Positions 1 through 6,808 of a DNA stretch of 10,084 nucleotides are shown piece after piece (positions within the stretch are counted from its first letter, which is position 1; each line of letters begins with the position of its first letter). Both the position numbers and the translations under genes were made by a program. The DNA comes from an uncultured Eubacteriales bacterium. Lineage in GTDB: Bacteria > Bacillota > Clostridia > Christensenellales > Aristaeellaceae. The DNA lies in NCBI GenBank assembly GCA_902782795.1, contig CACZOT010000151.1, positions 1-10,084 on the forward strand, given 5' to 3'. Below the pieces are notes generated by a model. The model saw only the letters and a list, made by a program, of their open reading frames with translations. It had not been told where the DNA came from and did no database searches.

Positions 1-32
1 GCGCCGCGCAGGAGAGGGGGAGACACACAACC

Positions 33-1310
33 ATGACCTGGGAAAAGGGGAGGGAGGGCGTTTTCTTGAACGCGAAGGAAGAAAAAAAGGCCTGGGATCT
101 GCGCACGGTCTCCATCGGCGTATTATGGATCGGCCTGGGGCTGTTGTACATCCTGCTCACGCAGGAGAACGTCTCCGGCTCGAACATGGCGCTGATGCGT
201 CCCATCGGCATGGCGACGGCCCTGTACGCGGCGTTCGTGCTTATCCGCTTCCGCCTGTTCCCCATGAAGGTCTATCCGGAGCTCTGGCTGTTCGGCCTGT
301 ACATCGTGGCGGCGTGCGTGCCGGGGTTCTTCCTGGCGGCGGACAGGGCCGCCCACATGCACATGGCGCGGCGGCTGGCGCAGGGGTTCGCGATGGTGGT
401 GAGCGTGTACGTATTCCTGGGCTTGACGAGATCGAGCCGCCCCATCCTGTGGCTGCTGCTCGGGGCGTCGCTGATCTTCGCGGCGCTGGGCCTGGCGGGC
501 CGCATCACCTACTACCGCGTGTTCCGCCAGACGCTGGGCGGCCTGAACGCGAACATCTACGCCCGCACGCCCATGTTCGGCTTCCTGGCCTGCCTGGGGC
601 TGATGAACGCCTGTCGCGGCTGGAAGCGGATCGCCTTCGTGCCGGCGCTGGCGGCCTGCGCCTATATGCTGCTCGTGTCCGGCTCGCGCGCGACAATCCT
701 CTCCTGGGCGTCGGGAACGGCGGTCTACATCGCCCTGACCGCGCCGCGCGAGGATCTGCGCGGCTTCTACCGCAAGGTGCTCCTGCCCGCGGCGGCGGGC
801 GCGGCCGTATTGTGCGTGGTGGTGCTCCTGATCCGCAACCCCTACCAGCTCAAGAGCTTCTGGACGCGCGCCACCATGTTCTTCTCCGACGGCAACCATT
901 CCACCTCCAGCCGCCTGGCTGCCATCACCGAGGCGCTGCGCCAGTTCGCGCGTCATCCGGTCTTCGGCATCGGGGCCTACCAGTTCCGCACGCTGACGGC
1001 CGGGACGCTCGACCTCAACCACGCCCACTGCGACCTGGCCGAGCTCCTCATGGCCTACGGCCTGGTGGGAACGGCGCTGTACGTCGCCTGCGCCTTCTAC
1101 GGCGCGCGCGGCATCGTGCGCACGCTGCGCCTGCAGGGGCTGAAGAACCCGCCCGCGGGCAGCATGGCCGCGACCATGGCGGGCCTGTTCGTGGCGTATC
1201 TGGTGATGGGACTGGGGGATATCACCATTTATGAGATGAACTGCCAGTTCGTATGGGCGGCGCTGACGGCCTGCGGCATGCTCAACCGCCTCAACGGCAC
1301 GGCGGTATAG
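33..1310 (+). CDS. O-antigen ligase / Wzy-type polysaccharide polymerase-like membrane protein
   Basis: Predicted polytopic inner-membrane protein of 425 residues with about ten hydrophobic segments (for example around 26-43, 55-72, 84-102, 115-132, 137-155, 178-192, 200-216, 247-267, 340-358 and 377-395). The C-terminal half carries the pattern of the Wzy_C / O-antigen ligase family: SGSRAT at 216-221, the loop SSRLAAITEALRQFARHPVFGIG at about 292-314, and NHAHCDLAELL at 329-339 followed by a Gly-rich turn and a membrane segment. Members polymerise or ligate lipid-linked glycans at the outer face of the membrane; the glycan here is unknown. A purine-rich stretch GGAGAGGGGG about 12 bases upstream supports the ATG at 33, but the frame is open to the window edge, so a longer N-terminus is possible. 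The methyltransferase follows after 11 bases, so this is probably the end of a polysaccharide operon. The family call is fairly firm; ligase versus polymerase cannot be decided. Confidence 0.85.
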   Translation: MTWEKGREGVFLNAKEEKKAWDLRTVSIGVLWIGLGLLYILLTQENVSGSNMALMRPIGMATALYAAFVLIRFRLFPMKVYPELWLFGLYIVAACVPGFFLAADRAAHMHMARRLAQGFAMVVSVYVFLGLTRSSRPILWLLLGASLIFAALGLAGRITYYRVFRQTLGGLNANIYARTPMFGFLACLGLMNACRGWKRIAFVPALAACAYMLLVSGSRATILSWASGTAVYIALTAPREDLRGFYRKVLLPAAAGAAVLCVVVLLIRNPYQLKSFWTRATMFFSDGNHSTSSRLAAITEALRQFARHPVFGIGAYQFRTLTAGTLDLNHAHCDLAELLMAYGLVGTALYVACAFYGARGIVRTLRLQGLKNPPAGSMAATMAGLFVAYLVMGLGDITIYEMNCQFVWAALTACGMLNRLNGTAV

Positions 1311-1321
1311 GGGGCGGGAAA

Positions 1322-2113
1322 ATGGACGCCCGCGAGATTCTGAACGCGTACTATGGCGCGTACGACGAGGAGGGCCGCCTCCTCTCGCGGCACGGGCAGG
1401 TGGAATACCGCACCACCATGCGCTATATCCAGCGGTTTCTGCGGCCCGGCGCGCGCGTTCTGGAGATCGGCGCGGGAACGGGGCGCTATTCCCTCGCCAT
1501 CGCCGAAATGGGCTATCCTGTGGACGCGGTGGAGCTGGTCGGGCATAATATCGAGCAGTTCCGCGCCAAGATCCGGCCGGGCCTGGAGGTCTCCGTGCGC
1601 CAGGGGAACGCCATGGATCTCTCCTTTTTGCCGGACGAGAGCTACGACCTGGTGCTGCTGCTCGGGCCCATGTACCACCTCTTTACCGGGGAGGACCAGC
1701 GCCGCGCCTACTCGGAGGCCGTGCGCGTGACGAAAAAGGGCGGCGTGCTCATGACGGCCTTCTGCATGATGGATCCGACCATTCTCCAGTACGGCTTTGT
1801 GAAGGGCAACGTCCCGGACCTGATCGCCAAGGGCCTTCTGGACACGGAAGAGTTCCGCGCCCGCTCCACGCCCGCCGAGCTCTTCCAGCTCTGGCGCACG
1901 GAGGACATCGCCCGCCTGGTCGGGGCGTTCCCCGTGGAGAGGCTGCGCCTCGTGGGCACGGATATGGCGACGAACTACCTGCGCGAGGCGGTGGATTCCA
2001 TGGACGACGAGATGTTCGAGCTCTACCTGCGCTACCATTTTTCCATCTGCGAACGGGCCGACCTGATCGGCGCCTCGCACCACACGCTGGATATCGCCCG
2101 GCGTCTTTGCTAG
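1322..2113 (+). CDS. Class I SAM-dependent methyltransferase
   Basis: Protein of 263 residues with a Rossmann methyltransferase core. Motif I is LEIGAGTGRY at 47-56 (SAM binding), with an acidic residue at the end of the next strand (VDAVEL, 67-72), an acidic NAMDL at 96-100 and the post-I segment SYDLVLLLGPMYHL at 107-120. The C-terminal third lacks familiar motifs and probably forms the substrate cap; its substrate cannot be read from sequence. I chose the ATG at 1322, not the in-frame ATG at 1253, because the longer version would overlap the end of the upstream gene by about 58 bases and its extra 23 residues (Gly/His/Gln-rich) look like out-of-frame translation of that gene. The 11-base gap to the ligase-like gene implies co-transcription, so methylation of a glycan or a small molecule is possible, but that is inference from position. 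Confidence 0.85.
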   Translation: MDAREILNAYYGAYDEEGRLLSRHGQVEYRTTMRYIQRFLRPGARVLEIGAGTGRYSLAIAEMGYPVDAVELVGHNIEQFRAKIRPGLEVSVRQGNAMDLSFLPDESYDLVLLLGPMYHLFTGEDQRRAYSEAVRVTKKGGVLMTAFCMMDPTILQYGFVKGNVPDLIAKGLLDTEEFRARSTPAELFQLWRTEDIARLVGAFPVERLRLVGTDMATNYLREAVDSMDDEMFELYLRYHFSICERADLIGASHHTLDIARRLC

Positions 2114-2121
2114 TTTCCGCA

Positions 2122-2178
2122 TTGTTCCCCCTGTCAGAATTTCCCAATGGAAAAACGGGAACAACGAGAACGTTTTCG
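2122..2178. promoter_or_regulatory. Nested inverted repeats and near-palindrome upstream of the SH3b gene
   Basis: The 104-base gap before the SH3b gene is distinctly more AT-rich than the genes. TTGTTCCC (2122-2129) is perfectly repeated in inverted form as GGGAACAA (2157-2164), enclosing a smaller hairpin TTTCC-CAAT-GGAAA (2140-2153). Immediately after comes the 14-base near-palindrome CGAGAACGTTTTCG (2165-2178), centred on CG with a single mismatched pair, a shape seen in LacI-family operators. No T-run follows the stems, so this is not a classical intrinsic terminator for the methyltransferase gene. I found no convincing -35/-10 pair; TTAAAT at 2184-2189 is the best -10 candidate but lacks a partner. 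The function is undetermined. Confidence 0.4.
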
Positions 2179-2217
2179 AGGTCTTAAATGCGAATCTCAT
2201 GAGGGAGGGATTGAAAG

Positions 2218-2901
2218 ATGAAAAGACGGATTCTGGTACTTCTGACGGCGCTGCTGCTCGTTCTCTCGATGACGGGCGCGGCTCTGGCGGAAACAGTCAA
2301 GACGCAGGCGAGCGACGGCTCCCTGTGGGTGCGCGGCGGCCCGGGCACCGAGTACGAGAAGGTCACCTACGTCAAGAACGGGCAGAGCATCACCGTGCTG
2401 GAGAAGGGCGAGGTCTGGTGCAAGATCAAGGTCGATTCCAGCGGCAAGGTGGGCTACATCAAGGGCAAGTATATCGTCTCCGGCAGCGCCCCGACGCCGG
2501 CGCCTTCGTCCGGCGGCGTCTACGACGTGGGCCGCGTGGTCACCAAGTACGCCAATTCCCGCGTGAACCTGCGCAAGGGCCCCGGCACCAAATACGCCAT
2601 CAACGGCTCCTATGCCCGCGGCGCCATCGCCAAGATCACCGGATCGGACGGCAATTGGTACATCGTGCGCATGCGCGACGGCCAGAGCGGCTACATGAGC
2701 AAGAATTACGTCTCGATCGGCGCTTCCGGCAAGACCACCGCCAACGTCAACCTGCGCAAGGGCGCGGGCACCAATTACGGCGTCATCAAGGTCATCGGCA
2801 AGGGCGGCTCCGTGACGGTGCTCGCCGTCGCTGGCAACTGGGTCAAGGTCAAGGCCGGCAACGCCACCGGCTACCTCTACAGCAAGTACGTCAGCTTCTG
2901 A
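2218..2901 (+). CDS. Secreted protein with three bacterial SH3b (SH3_3) repeats
   Basis: Protein of 227 residues starting with a typical signal peptide: KRR at 2-4, a Leu-rich core to about 19 and a likely signal peptidase I site ALA|E after residue 24. Three SH3b modules follow, at about 27-86, 106-167 and 172-227. Each has the hallmark RxGPGT/LRKGxGT turn (RGGPGTEY 39-46, LRKGPGTKY 118-126, LRKGAGTNY 179-187), a central GxW strand (EVW, GNW, GNW) and a closing GY-[IML]-x-x-x-Y-[IV] (79-86, 158-165, 218-225). A short Pro/Ala/Ser/Gly linker (88-100) separates repeats 1 and 2. SH3b domains generally bind peptidoglycan or cell-wall peptides; no hydrolase domain is attached, so a binding or targeting role is inferred. 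A strong Shine-Dalgarno, AGGGAGGG at 2202-2209, sits 8 bases before the ATG. Repeats 2 and 3 are most alike, suggesting recent internal duplication. Confidence 0.9.
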   Translation: MKRRILVLLTALLLVLSMTGAALAETVKTQASDGSLWVRGGPGTEYEKVTYVKNGQSITVLEKGEVWCKIKVDSSGKVGYIKGKYIVSGSAPTPAPSSGGVYDVGRVVTKYANSRVNLRKGPGTKYAINGSYARGAIAKITGSDGNWYIVRMRDGQSGYMSKNYVSIGASGKTTANVNLRKGAGTNYGVIKVIGKGGSVTVLAVAGNWVKVKAGNATGYLYSKYVSF

Positions 2902-2922
2902 CGCGGCTTCAGGAGGGGGAAC

Positions 2923-2975
2923 GGCGGAGGGCTCTGCGCTCCCGCCAAAGGGCCAAAGGCCCTCTGGACTCCCGT
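2923..2975. repeat. Degenerate copy of the GC-rich hairpin repeat seen at the window end
   Basis: Two small stem-loops lie just past the SH3b stop codon: GGCGGAG (2923-2929) against CTCCCGCC (2939-2946) with one bulge, and AGGGCC-AAA-GGCCCT (2949-2963). The text CCTCTGGACTCCCG (2961-2974) differs at one base from CCTCTGCACTCCCG in the array at 10056-10069, so this appears to be a decayed member of the same repeat family. Neither stem is followed by a T-run. Confidence 0.55.
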
Positions 2976-2993
2976 CCTGGGGGATTTCATGAA

Positions 2994-3037
2994 AATCGGG
3001 CTCCGGTACCCTGTCGAAAGGATACCGGAGCCCGATT
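2994..3037. terminator. Strong hairpin terminator between convergent SH3b and ABC genes
   Basis: AATCGGGCTCCGGTA (2994-3008) is a perfect 15-base inverted repeat of TACCGGAGCCCGATT (3023-3037) around a 14-base loop. Read on the minus strand, the stem runs straight into TTTT, so it would work as an intrinsic terminator for the leftward ABC genes ending at 3155. On the plus strand only a weak T-run (ATTCATTAT) follows. It sits between convergent genes, as expected for a shared terminator. Confidence 0.65.
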
Positions 3038-3091
3038 CATTATGGAAGGACTGCCTGTATATTGCGAGATGCCCCATACGGGATTTACGCG

Positions 3092-3137
3092 GGCCCTTGA
3101 ACGGCCCTTAAGCGGGTTCCAGGAGAGGAGTCCCTGG
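3092..3137. repeat. Short direct repeat and weak stem downstream of the ABC permease
   Basis: GGCCCTT occurs twice in tandem with a 4-base spacer (3092-3098 and 3103-3109), and GGGCC (3091-3095) can pair with GGCCC (3103-3107). A few bases on, CCAGG (3119-3123) pairs with CCTGG (3133-3137), perhaps a remnant of the hairpin repeat family. No T-run follows on either strand. Functional meaning is unknown. Confidence 0.3.
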
Positions 3138-3154
3138 CGTTCTTCTCCCCGCGA

Positions 3155-3919
3155 TCACAGGCTGACCTTCTTGTCCAGCAGCCAGGCGCTCCCGAAGAGG
3201 GAGAGGAGGATGACGACGGCGTTCTGGATGAGTTCGGGCACGAGCGCGCGCACGAGCTGGCGCACGTTCTCAAACGCATCGACGCCGCGCACCCAGAGGC
3301 TGGAGAGGCGGTTGAGGCCAAAGAGGATGAGCAGATATACCAGCACGGTCACGAAGCCGCGGCCCTTCTTCTGCTGCATGACGGTGGCGCTAAAGGTCAC
3401 GGCGAAGTAGGCCACGACCAGATAGCCGATGACCTGCACCAGCACGTTCGCGGCGGTGAAGCCGACCAGCAGGTAGAACTGCGAGAGGTTGATGTTCTGG
3501 GATTGGAGGAAGGAATCGATCATCTCGTAGAAGCTGGTCATCTCATTGTAGCGCTCGAGCAGGAGCTTGAGATCCAGCACGCACAGTCCGCCCAGCAGCC
3601 CGCCGAAGACCAGGGCGGCAAAGAGGGTGAAGAGCGTCTTGGCGGCCATGATGGCCAGACTCGAGTTGGGCGTGAGAAAGATGAGGTAGCTCGTCTTCTG
3701 CTTGAGCTCGTTGGAGTAGGAAGCGATGCCCACCGCGAACACGGCGATGGCCGCCGCGAAGCCGGACACGGCCAGGAGCACGGCGGCGGTGACGGTGTTG
3801 CCGTAGGAATCCGCGGACAGCGAGATGAGGTAGTACGCCTCCAGGGCGATGATGGCCGCAAGCAGGATGCCCAGGGCGGCGCGGGATTTGCGCACCTCGT
3901 ACTTGATCAGCTTAAACAT
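3155..3919 (-). CDS. ABC transporter permease (ABC-2 type exporter subunit)
   Basis: Protein of 254 residues with six predicted membrane segments, at about 14-33, 44-67, 95-116, 148-176, 188-203 and 231-248, the normal topology of ABC-2 exporter permeases. The N-terminus FKLIKYEVRKSRAALG is the amphipathic entry helix common in such permeases beside a CcmA/YtrB-like ATPase. The larger loop at about 117-147 is polar. The start codon lies inside the end of the ATPase gene (8-base overlap) with a GGAGGGGAGG Shine-Dalgarno within that gene, so the two are translationally coupled and should form one transporter. The cargo is unknown: peptides, lipids, antimicrobials and sodium ions are all handled by relatives. 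No GntR-type YtrA regulator is present next to them. Confidence 0.8.
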   Translation of the reverse strand: MFKLIKYEVRKSRAALGILLAAIIALEAYYLISLSADSYGNTVTAAVLLAVSGFAAAIAVFAVGIASYSNELKQKTSYLIFLTPNSSLAIMAAKTLFTLFAALVFGGLLGGLCVLDLKLLLERYNEMTSFYEMIDSFLQSQNINLSQFYLLVGFTAANVLVQVIGYLVVAYFAVTFSATVMQQKKGRGFVTVLVYLLILFGLNRLSSLWVRGVDAFENVRQLVRALVPELIQNAVVILLSLFGSAWLLDKKVSL

Positions 3920-4619
3920 CCGCCTGCGCCTCCCCTCCGTAGATCTCGCGATAGAGCTCCACCACGGTTTTGCCGCGCTCGGAGCAGATGGTCTCTTTGT
4001 CGCCGCAGAGGACGATCTCGCCGTTGCGCATGAAGATGAGCGTGTCGATCATGGGCTCAAGCTCGTCCACCAGGTGGCTGGAGACGATCATAGCCCGGCC
4101 GTCGCCGCGGTTCTCCTCGATGAGGCGGATGGTGCGCTCGCGCGCGAGGATATCGATGCCGTTGAGGGGCTCGTCCAGCATGGTCAGGCGGCTCTGGCGG
4201 GCGAAGGCAGCCGCCAGCTTCACCTTGGCCATCATGCCGGAGGAGAGGGCGCGCACCTTGCGCTTTTCGGCCAGATCCTCCCGGGAGAGCATCTCCTCGA
4301 AGCGGGGGATGGAGAAATCCTCGAAAAAGTCGGCGAAGTAGCGGCCGACGTCGCGCACGGTCATGTAGGAATAGAAGTAATTCTCCGTGGGCATGTAGCA
4401 GACGTGCTTTTTGCTCTCCACGCCGCAGGGGACGCCGTCGAAGAGGATGGAACCGCCGTCGGGCTTGGTGAGCCCGGCGATCATCTTCATGAGGGTGGTC
4501 TTGCCGCTACCGTTGGGGCCGAGCAGGGCCGCGAGGCGGCCGTCCTCCAGGCGGAGGGTGGCGTCCTTGACGGCGGTCACGCCGATGTATCGCTTGGTGA
4601 CGTTGTTGATCTCGAGCAT
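3912..4619 (-). CDS. ABC transporter ATP-binding protein (YtrB/CcmA-like exporter ATPase)
   Basis: Protein of 235 residues with a complete nucleotide-binding domain: Walker A GPNGSGKT at 34-41, Walker B RLTMLDEP at 144-151 with catalytic Glu150, D-loop LNGID at 152-156 and H-loop SSH at 180-182. Two motifs are atypical. The signature is LSSGM (125-129) instead of LSGGQ, and the Q-loop region reads YMPTEN (75-80), with no Gln at the usual place; both substitutions are familiar in the exporter subfamily that pairs with short ABC-2 permeases. The domain ends soon after, without an accessory C-terminal domain. A Shine-Dalgarno AAAGGAG lies about 6 bases before the ATG. It overlaps the downstream permease by 8 bases and follows the ROK kinase after 65 bases with no clear terminator, so read-through from the sugar genes is possible. 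The transported substrate is unknown. Confidence 0.9.
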   Translation of the reverse strand: MLEINNVTKRYIGVTAVKDATLRLEDGRLAALLGPNGSGKTTLMKMIAGLTKPDGGSILFDGVPCGVESKKHVCYMPTENYFYSYMTVRDVGRYFADFFEDFSIPRFEEMLSREDLAEKRKVRALSSGMMAKVKLAAAFARQSRLTMLDEPLNGIDILARERTIRLIEENRGDGRAMIVSSHLVDELEPMIDTLIFMRNGEIVLCGDKETICSERGKTVVELYREIYGGEAQADV

Positions 4620-4684
4620 GGGAACTCCTTTCCATGTGTTCGTTTGCTCCGCCGGGGAAAGCCCCTGGGAGCGGGGAAGCGGGT

Positions 4685-5557
4685 TCAGCGGCCGTCCATG
4701 GCCAGCATGGCCGCGCCGAGGATCCCCGCCTTGTTGCCGAGGCTCGCCAGCGCGATGTTGGCCTTCGGGCCGCGGGGGATGGAGGGGCTGGCGGTTTCGA
4801 GCTCATACCTGAGCGGCGCAAGAAGGGTATCGCCCGCTTCGCTCAGGCCGCCGCCGATGACGAGCAGCTCCGGCCGGAACACGGAGACGAGGCTGCTCAC
4901 GCCGATGGCCAGCTCGTGGATATAGCGGGTGAAGACGTCCGAGAGGGCCGCGTCGCCCGCCCGCACGCCGCGCACGACTTCCGCGGCGTCCAGGCCGCCC
5001 GCCATGCGCGAAAGGGCGGCGGCGGAGGCGTAGCGCTCCCAGCAGCCGCGGCCGCCGCAGGCGCAGTCCTCGCCGTCGGCGTGGGTGACGATATGCCCGA
5101 CCTCCGCGCCGGAATGGTCCGAGCCGCGCCAGGGGTATCCATTGATGAGGAAGGCGCCGCCGATGCCCGTGCCGATGGTCACGTACACGACGTCCTTCAT
5201 GCCCCGGCAGATGCCCGCGCGCCATTCGGCGTAGAGCGCGCCCTGCACGTCGTTGTCCATGGCCACGGGCACGCCCACGGCCTCGCGCAGGTAGTCCCCC
5301 ATGGGCACGTTCCACCACTCCAGGTTTCCGGCGATGACGGTGCCCTTCTTGGGGTCCACGCGCCCGGCGCTCACCGCGCCGACGCCCGCCACGGGCAGGC
5401 CGCTCTCGCGGATCATCTCGCCGATGAGGGCCGCGGTGGCCTTCGGGCCGTCCTTGGGGGTTTCGCGGCGGTCCAGATGGACGAAATCGTTCTTCTCGCT
5501 GTCGAACACGCCCATCTTCACGCGGGTGCCGCCGATATCGATGCCAGCGTAATACAT
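4685..5557 (-). CDS. ROK-family sugar kinase (candidate N-acetylhexosamine or glucose kinase)
   Basis: Protein of 290 residues with the full ROK layout. The N-terminal phosphate loop is DIGGTRVKMGVF (7-18), the sugar-site and catalytic segment is MDNDVQGALYAE (100-111) with Asp103 as the likely base, and a second phosphate loop is IGTGIGGAFL (128-137). GAEVGHI (150-156) supplies sugar-contacting Glu152 and zinc ligand His155, followed by the ROK zinc cluster CACGGRGCWE (165-174). The C-terminal VIGGGLSE (233-240) completes the nucleotide fold. All key residues are present, so it should be an active cytoplasmic ATP-dependent sugar kinase, not a DNA-binding ROK repressor (no helix-turn-helix). 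It lies 32 bases downstream of nagA on the same strand, with an AGGAGAG Shine-Dalgarno, so N-acetylglucosamine or a cell-wall amino sugar is a reasonable substrate guess. ROK substrate ranges (glucose, ManNAc, GlcNAc, fructose) cannot be separated by these motifs. Confidence 0.85.
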   Translation of the reverse strand: MYYAGIDIGGTRVKMGVFDSEKNDFVHLDRRETPKDGPKATAALIGEMIRESGLPVAGVGAVSAGRVDPKKGTVIAGNLEWWNVPMGDYLREAVGVPVAMDNDVQGALYAEWRAGICRGMKDVVYVTIGTGIGGAFLINGYPWRGSDHSGAEVGHIVTHADGEDCACGGRGCWERYASAAALSRMAGGLDAAEVVRGVRAGDAALSDVFTRYIHELAIGVSSLVSVFRPELLVIGGGLSEAGDTLLAPLRYELETASPSIPRGPKANIALASLGNKAGILGAAMLAMDGR

Positions 5558-5589
5558 GGTTTCTCTCTCCTGTATGTGGAATTGGAAGA

Positions 5590-6729
5590 TCAGGCGCGCT
5601 CCGCCCCGCCGTCCACGATGGCGAAGGCGGGCCGATAGTCTTCGTCCCAGGCGGCCAGGCAGGCGCGCGCGCCCACGCGGACGTGCCCCAGGCCCGCGAT
5701 GCCCAGGTACTCCGCGGGCACCGTGGAGGCCATGCGGAAGACCTCGGCGGGATCGTACCCCAGGGAAACGAGGTTTTTCACGCCCGTATCCGCCTGCTTC
5801 GCGCCGCCGGCGATGCCGCCGCTCTCGGTGAAATTGAGGCCGCCCTTGACCACCACCGAATGGTTGCCGCCGTAGTAGACGCCGTCCGGCAGGCCCGCGG
5901 TGGAGACGCTGTCGGAGATGACGGCCACGCGCCGCGTTCCCTTGAGGCCAATGAGCACGCGCAGCATCTCCGGGGCCACGTGCACGAAATCGCAGATGGC
6001 CTCGCAGGTGACGCGGTCGTCCAGGAGGGCGGCGCCGAGCACGCCGGGCTCGCGCTGGTTCAGGGGTCGGGCGGCGTTATAGAAATGGGTGACGCCGGTG
6101 AACGCGCCAGCCTCGAAGGCGGCCTGGGCCTGGGCGCAGGTGGCGTCCGTATGGCCCGCCTGCACGCGGATGCCCATGCCTTCGAGCTGTTTGCCCAGGG
6201 CGATGGCGCCCTCCATCTCCGGCGCGATGGTGATGGCCCGGACGATCTCCTCGTGCCCGCCGCACAGGGCCAGGAAGTTTTCCATGGTCGGCGGCAGGAA
6301 GTTCTTCTCGTTCATGGCACCCTTGCGCACGGGGTTGAGGAACGGCCCTTCCAGGTGCACGCCCTCCACGCGCGCGCCGGGGAAACCGCCGCTCTTCTGC
6401 TCCTCCATGACGCGCGCGGCGAAGCGCACGGCGTTGGCGGTGACCTCGATGGGCCCGGAGCCGAGGGTGTACAGCACGTTGGTGACGCCGTGCTCGGCGA
6501 GCATCTTCAGCCAGGCGCGGCATTTTTCCTCGTCCGGATGCGTGGCGTCGAAGCCCATGGCTCCGTGCTCGTGCTTGTCCAGAAGGCCGGGGGTGAGGAT
6601 GTCGGCGACGAGGCTGGTCTCCTCCATTGTTCCGGGCGCGATGGCGGCGACGCGGTCCTTTTCCACCGTCACCACCTGGTCGGTGAGGAAGCCCTCGTCC
6701 GTGAGAAGGCGGCGTGCGAATATCTTCAT
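5590..6729 (-). CDS. nagA: N-acetylglucosamine-6-phosphate deacetylase
   Basis: Protein of 379 residues, the usual NagA length, of the amidohydrolase superfamily. It removes acetate from GlcNAc-6-phosphate to give glucosamine-6-phosphate in amino-sugar catabolism and cell-wall recycling. Visible landmarks are LTPGLLDKHEHG (45-56) with the metal-type HxH at 53-55, HLEGPFLN (125-132) with metal ligand Glu127, AGHTDA (191-196) with His193, THFYNAARPL (214-223) with His215, the REPG substrate segment (226-229), DFVHVAPE (247-254) and ISDSVSTAG (271-279) with catalytic Asp273 in place of the more common TDAM context. Translation likely starts at 6729, preceded by GAGGG. It sits upstream of the ROK kinase, forming a GlcNAc phosphorylation and deacetylation pair; nagB (glucosamine-6-phosphate deaminase) is not in the window. 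The identification is firm; exact substrate preference is assumed. Confidence 0.93.
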   Translation of the reverse strand: MKIFARRLLTDEGFLTDQVVTVEKDRVAAIAPGTMEETSLVADILTPGLLDKHEHGAMGFDATHPDEEKCRAWLKMLAEHGVTNVLYTLGSGPIEVTANAVRFAARVMEEQKSGGFPGARVEGVHLEGPFLNPVRKGAMNEKNFLPPTMENFLALCGGHEEIVRAITIAPEMEGAIALGKQLEGMGIRVQAGHTDATCAQAQAAFEAGAFTGVTHFYNAARPLNQREPGVLGAALLDDRVTCEAICDFVHVAPEMLRVLIGLKGTRRVAVISDSVSTAGLPDGVYYGGNHSVVVKGGLNFTESGGIAGGAKQADTGVKNLVSLGYDPAEVFRMASTVPAEYLGIAGLGHVRVGARACLAAWDEDYRPAFAIVDGGAERA

Positions 6730-6777
6730 GCAAAAGTCCCTCGCTTTCTGATCTGCGGCGAAAGTGTGTTCAAGGAT

Positions 6778-6806
6778 ATGCTATCACAAGCGGGCAGGGC
6801 GCGCAA
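6778..6806 (-). promoter_or_regulatory. Candidate extended -10 promoter for nagA
   Basis: On the minus strand TTGCGC (6801-6806) and TAGCAT (6778-6783) are separated by 17 bases, and the -10 is preceded directly by TGA, giving an extended -10 element. Matches to the consensus are only partial (3/6 and 4/6), so support is modest. It lies in the 79-base gap between the phosphoesterase and nagA and would let the sugar genes be expressed apart from the genes upstream. Confidence 0.3.
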
Positions 6807-6808
6807 CC

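Noticed and set aside
1..36. Possible end of an upstream gene (frame 1, TGA at 34-36, ATGA overlap with the ligase-like start)
   Set aside because: Only eleven codons are visible and the ligase frame itself is also open to the edge, so the two cannot be told apart without upstream sequence.
123..1028. Long open frame of 301 codons antisense to the ligase-like gene
   Set aside because: Its translation is Arg/His/Gln/Gly-rich with no fold pattern. It mirrors the third-position GC bias of the real gene on the plus strand and has no Shine-Dalgarno.
2165..2178. CcpA cre site or SOS box at the near-palindrome
   Set aside because: Compared with the cre consensus it has at least three mismatches at conserved positions, and it lacks the GAAC-N4-GTTC spacing of a Gram-positive LexA site. 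It is kept only as a generic near-palindrome.
1229..2200. Minus-strand open frame of 323 codons opposite the methyltransferase
   Set aside because: It is antisense to a recognisable SAM-binding protein and its translation shows no known motif; it is a GC-bias shadow.
2877..3077. Small minus-strand frame of 66 codons between the SH3b and permease genes
   Set aside because: It spans the terminator-like hairpin and repeat remnant, has no good ribosome binding site and shows no recognisable pattern.
2199..3410. Plus-strand open frame of 403 codons overlapping the SH3b gene
   Set aside because: It is out of frame with a protein that has a signal peptide and three clear SH3b repeats. It reads through the terminator hairpin and antisense through the permease.
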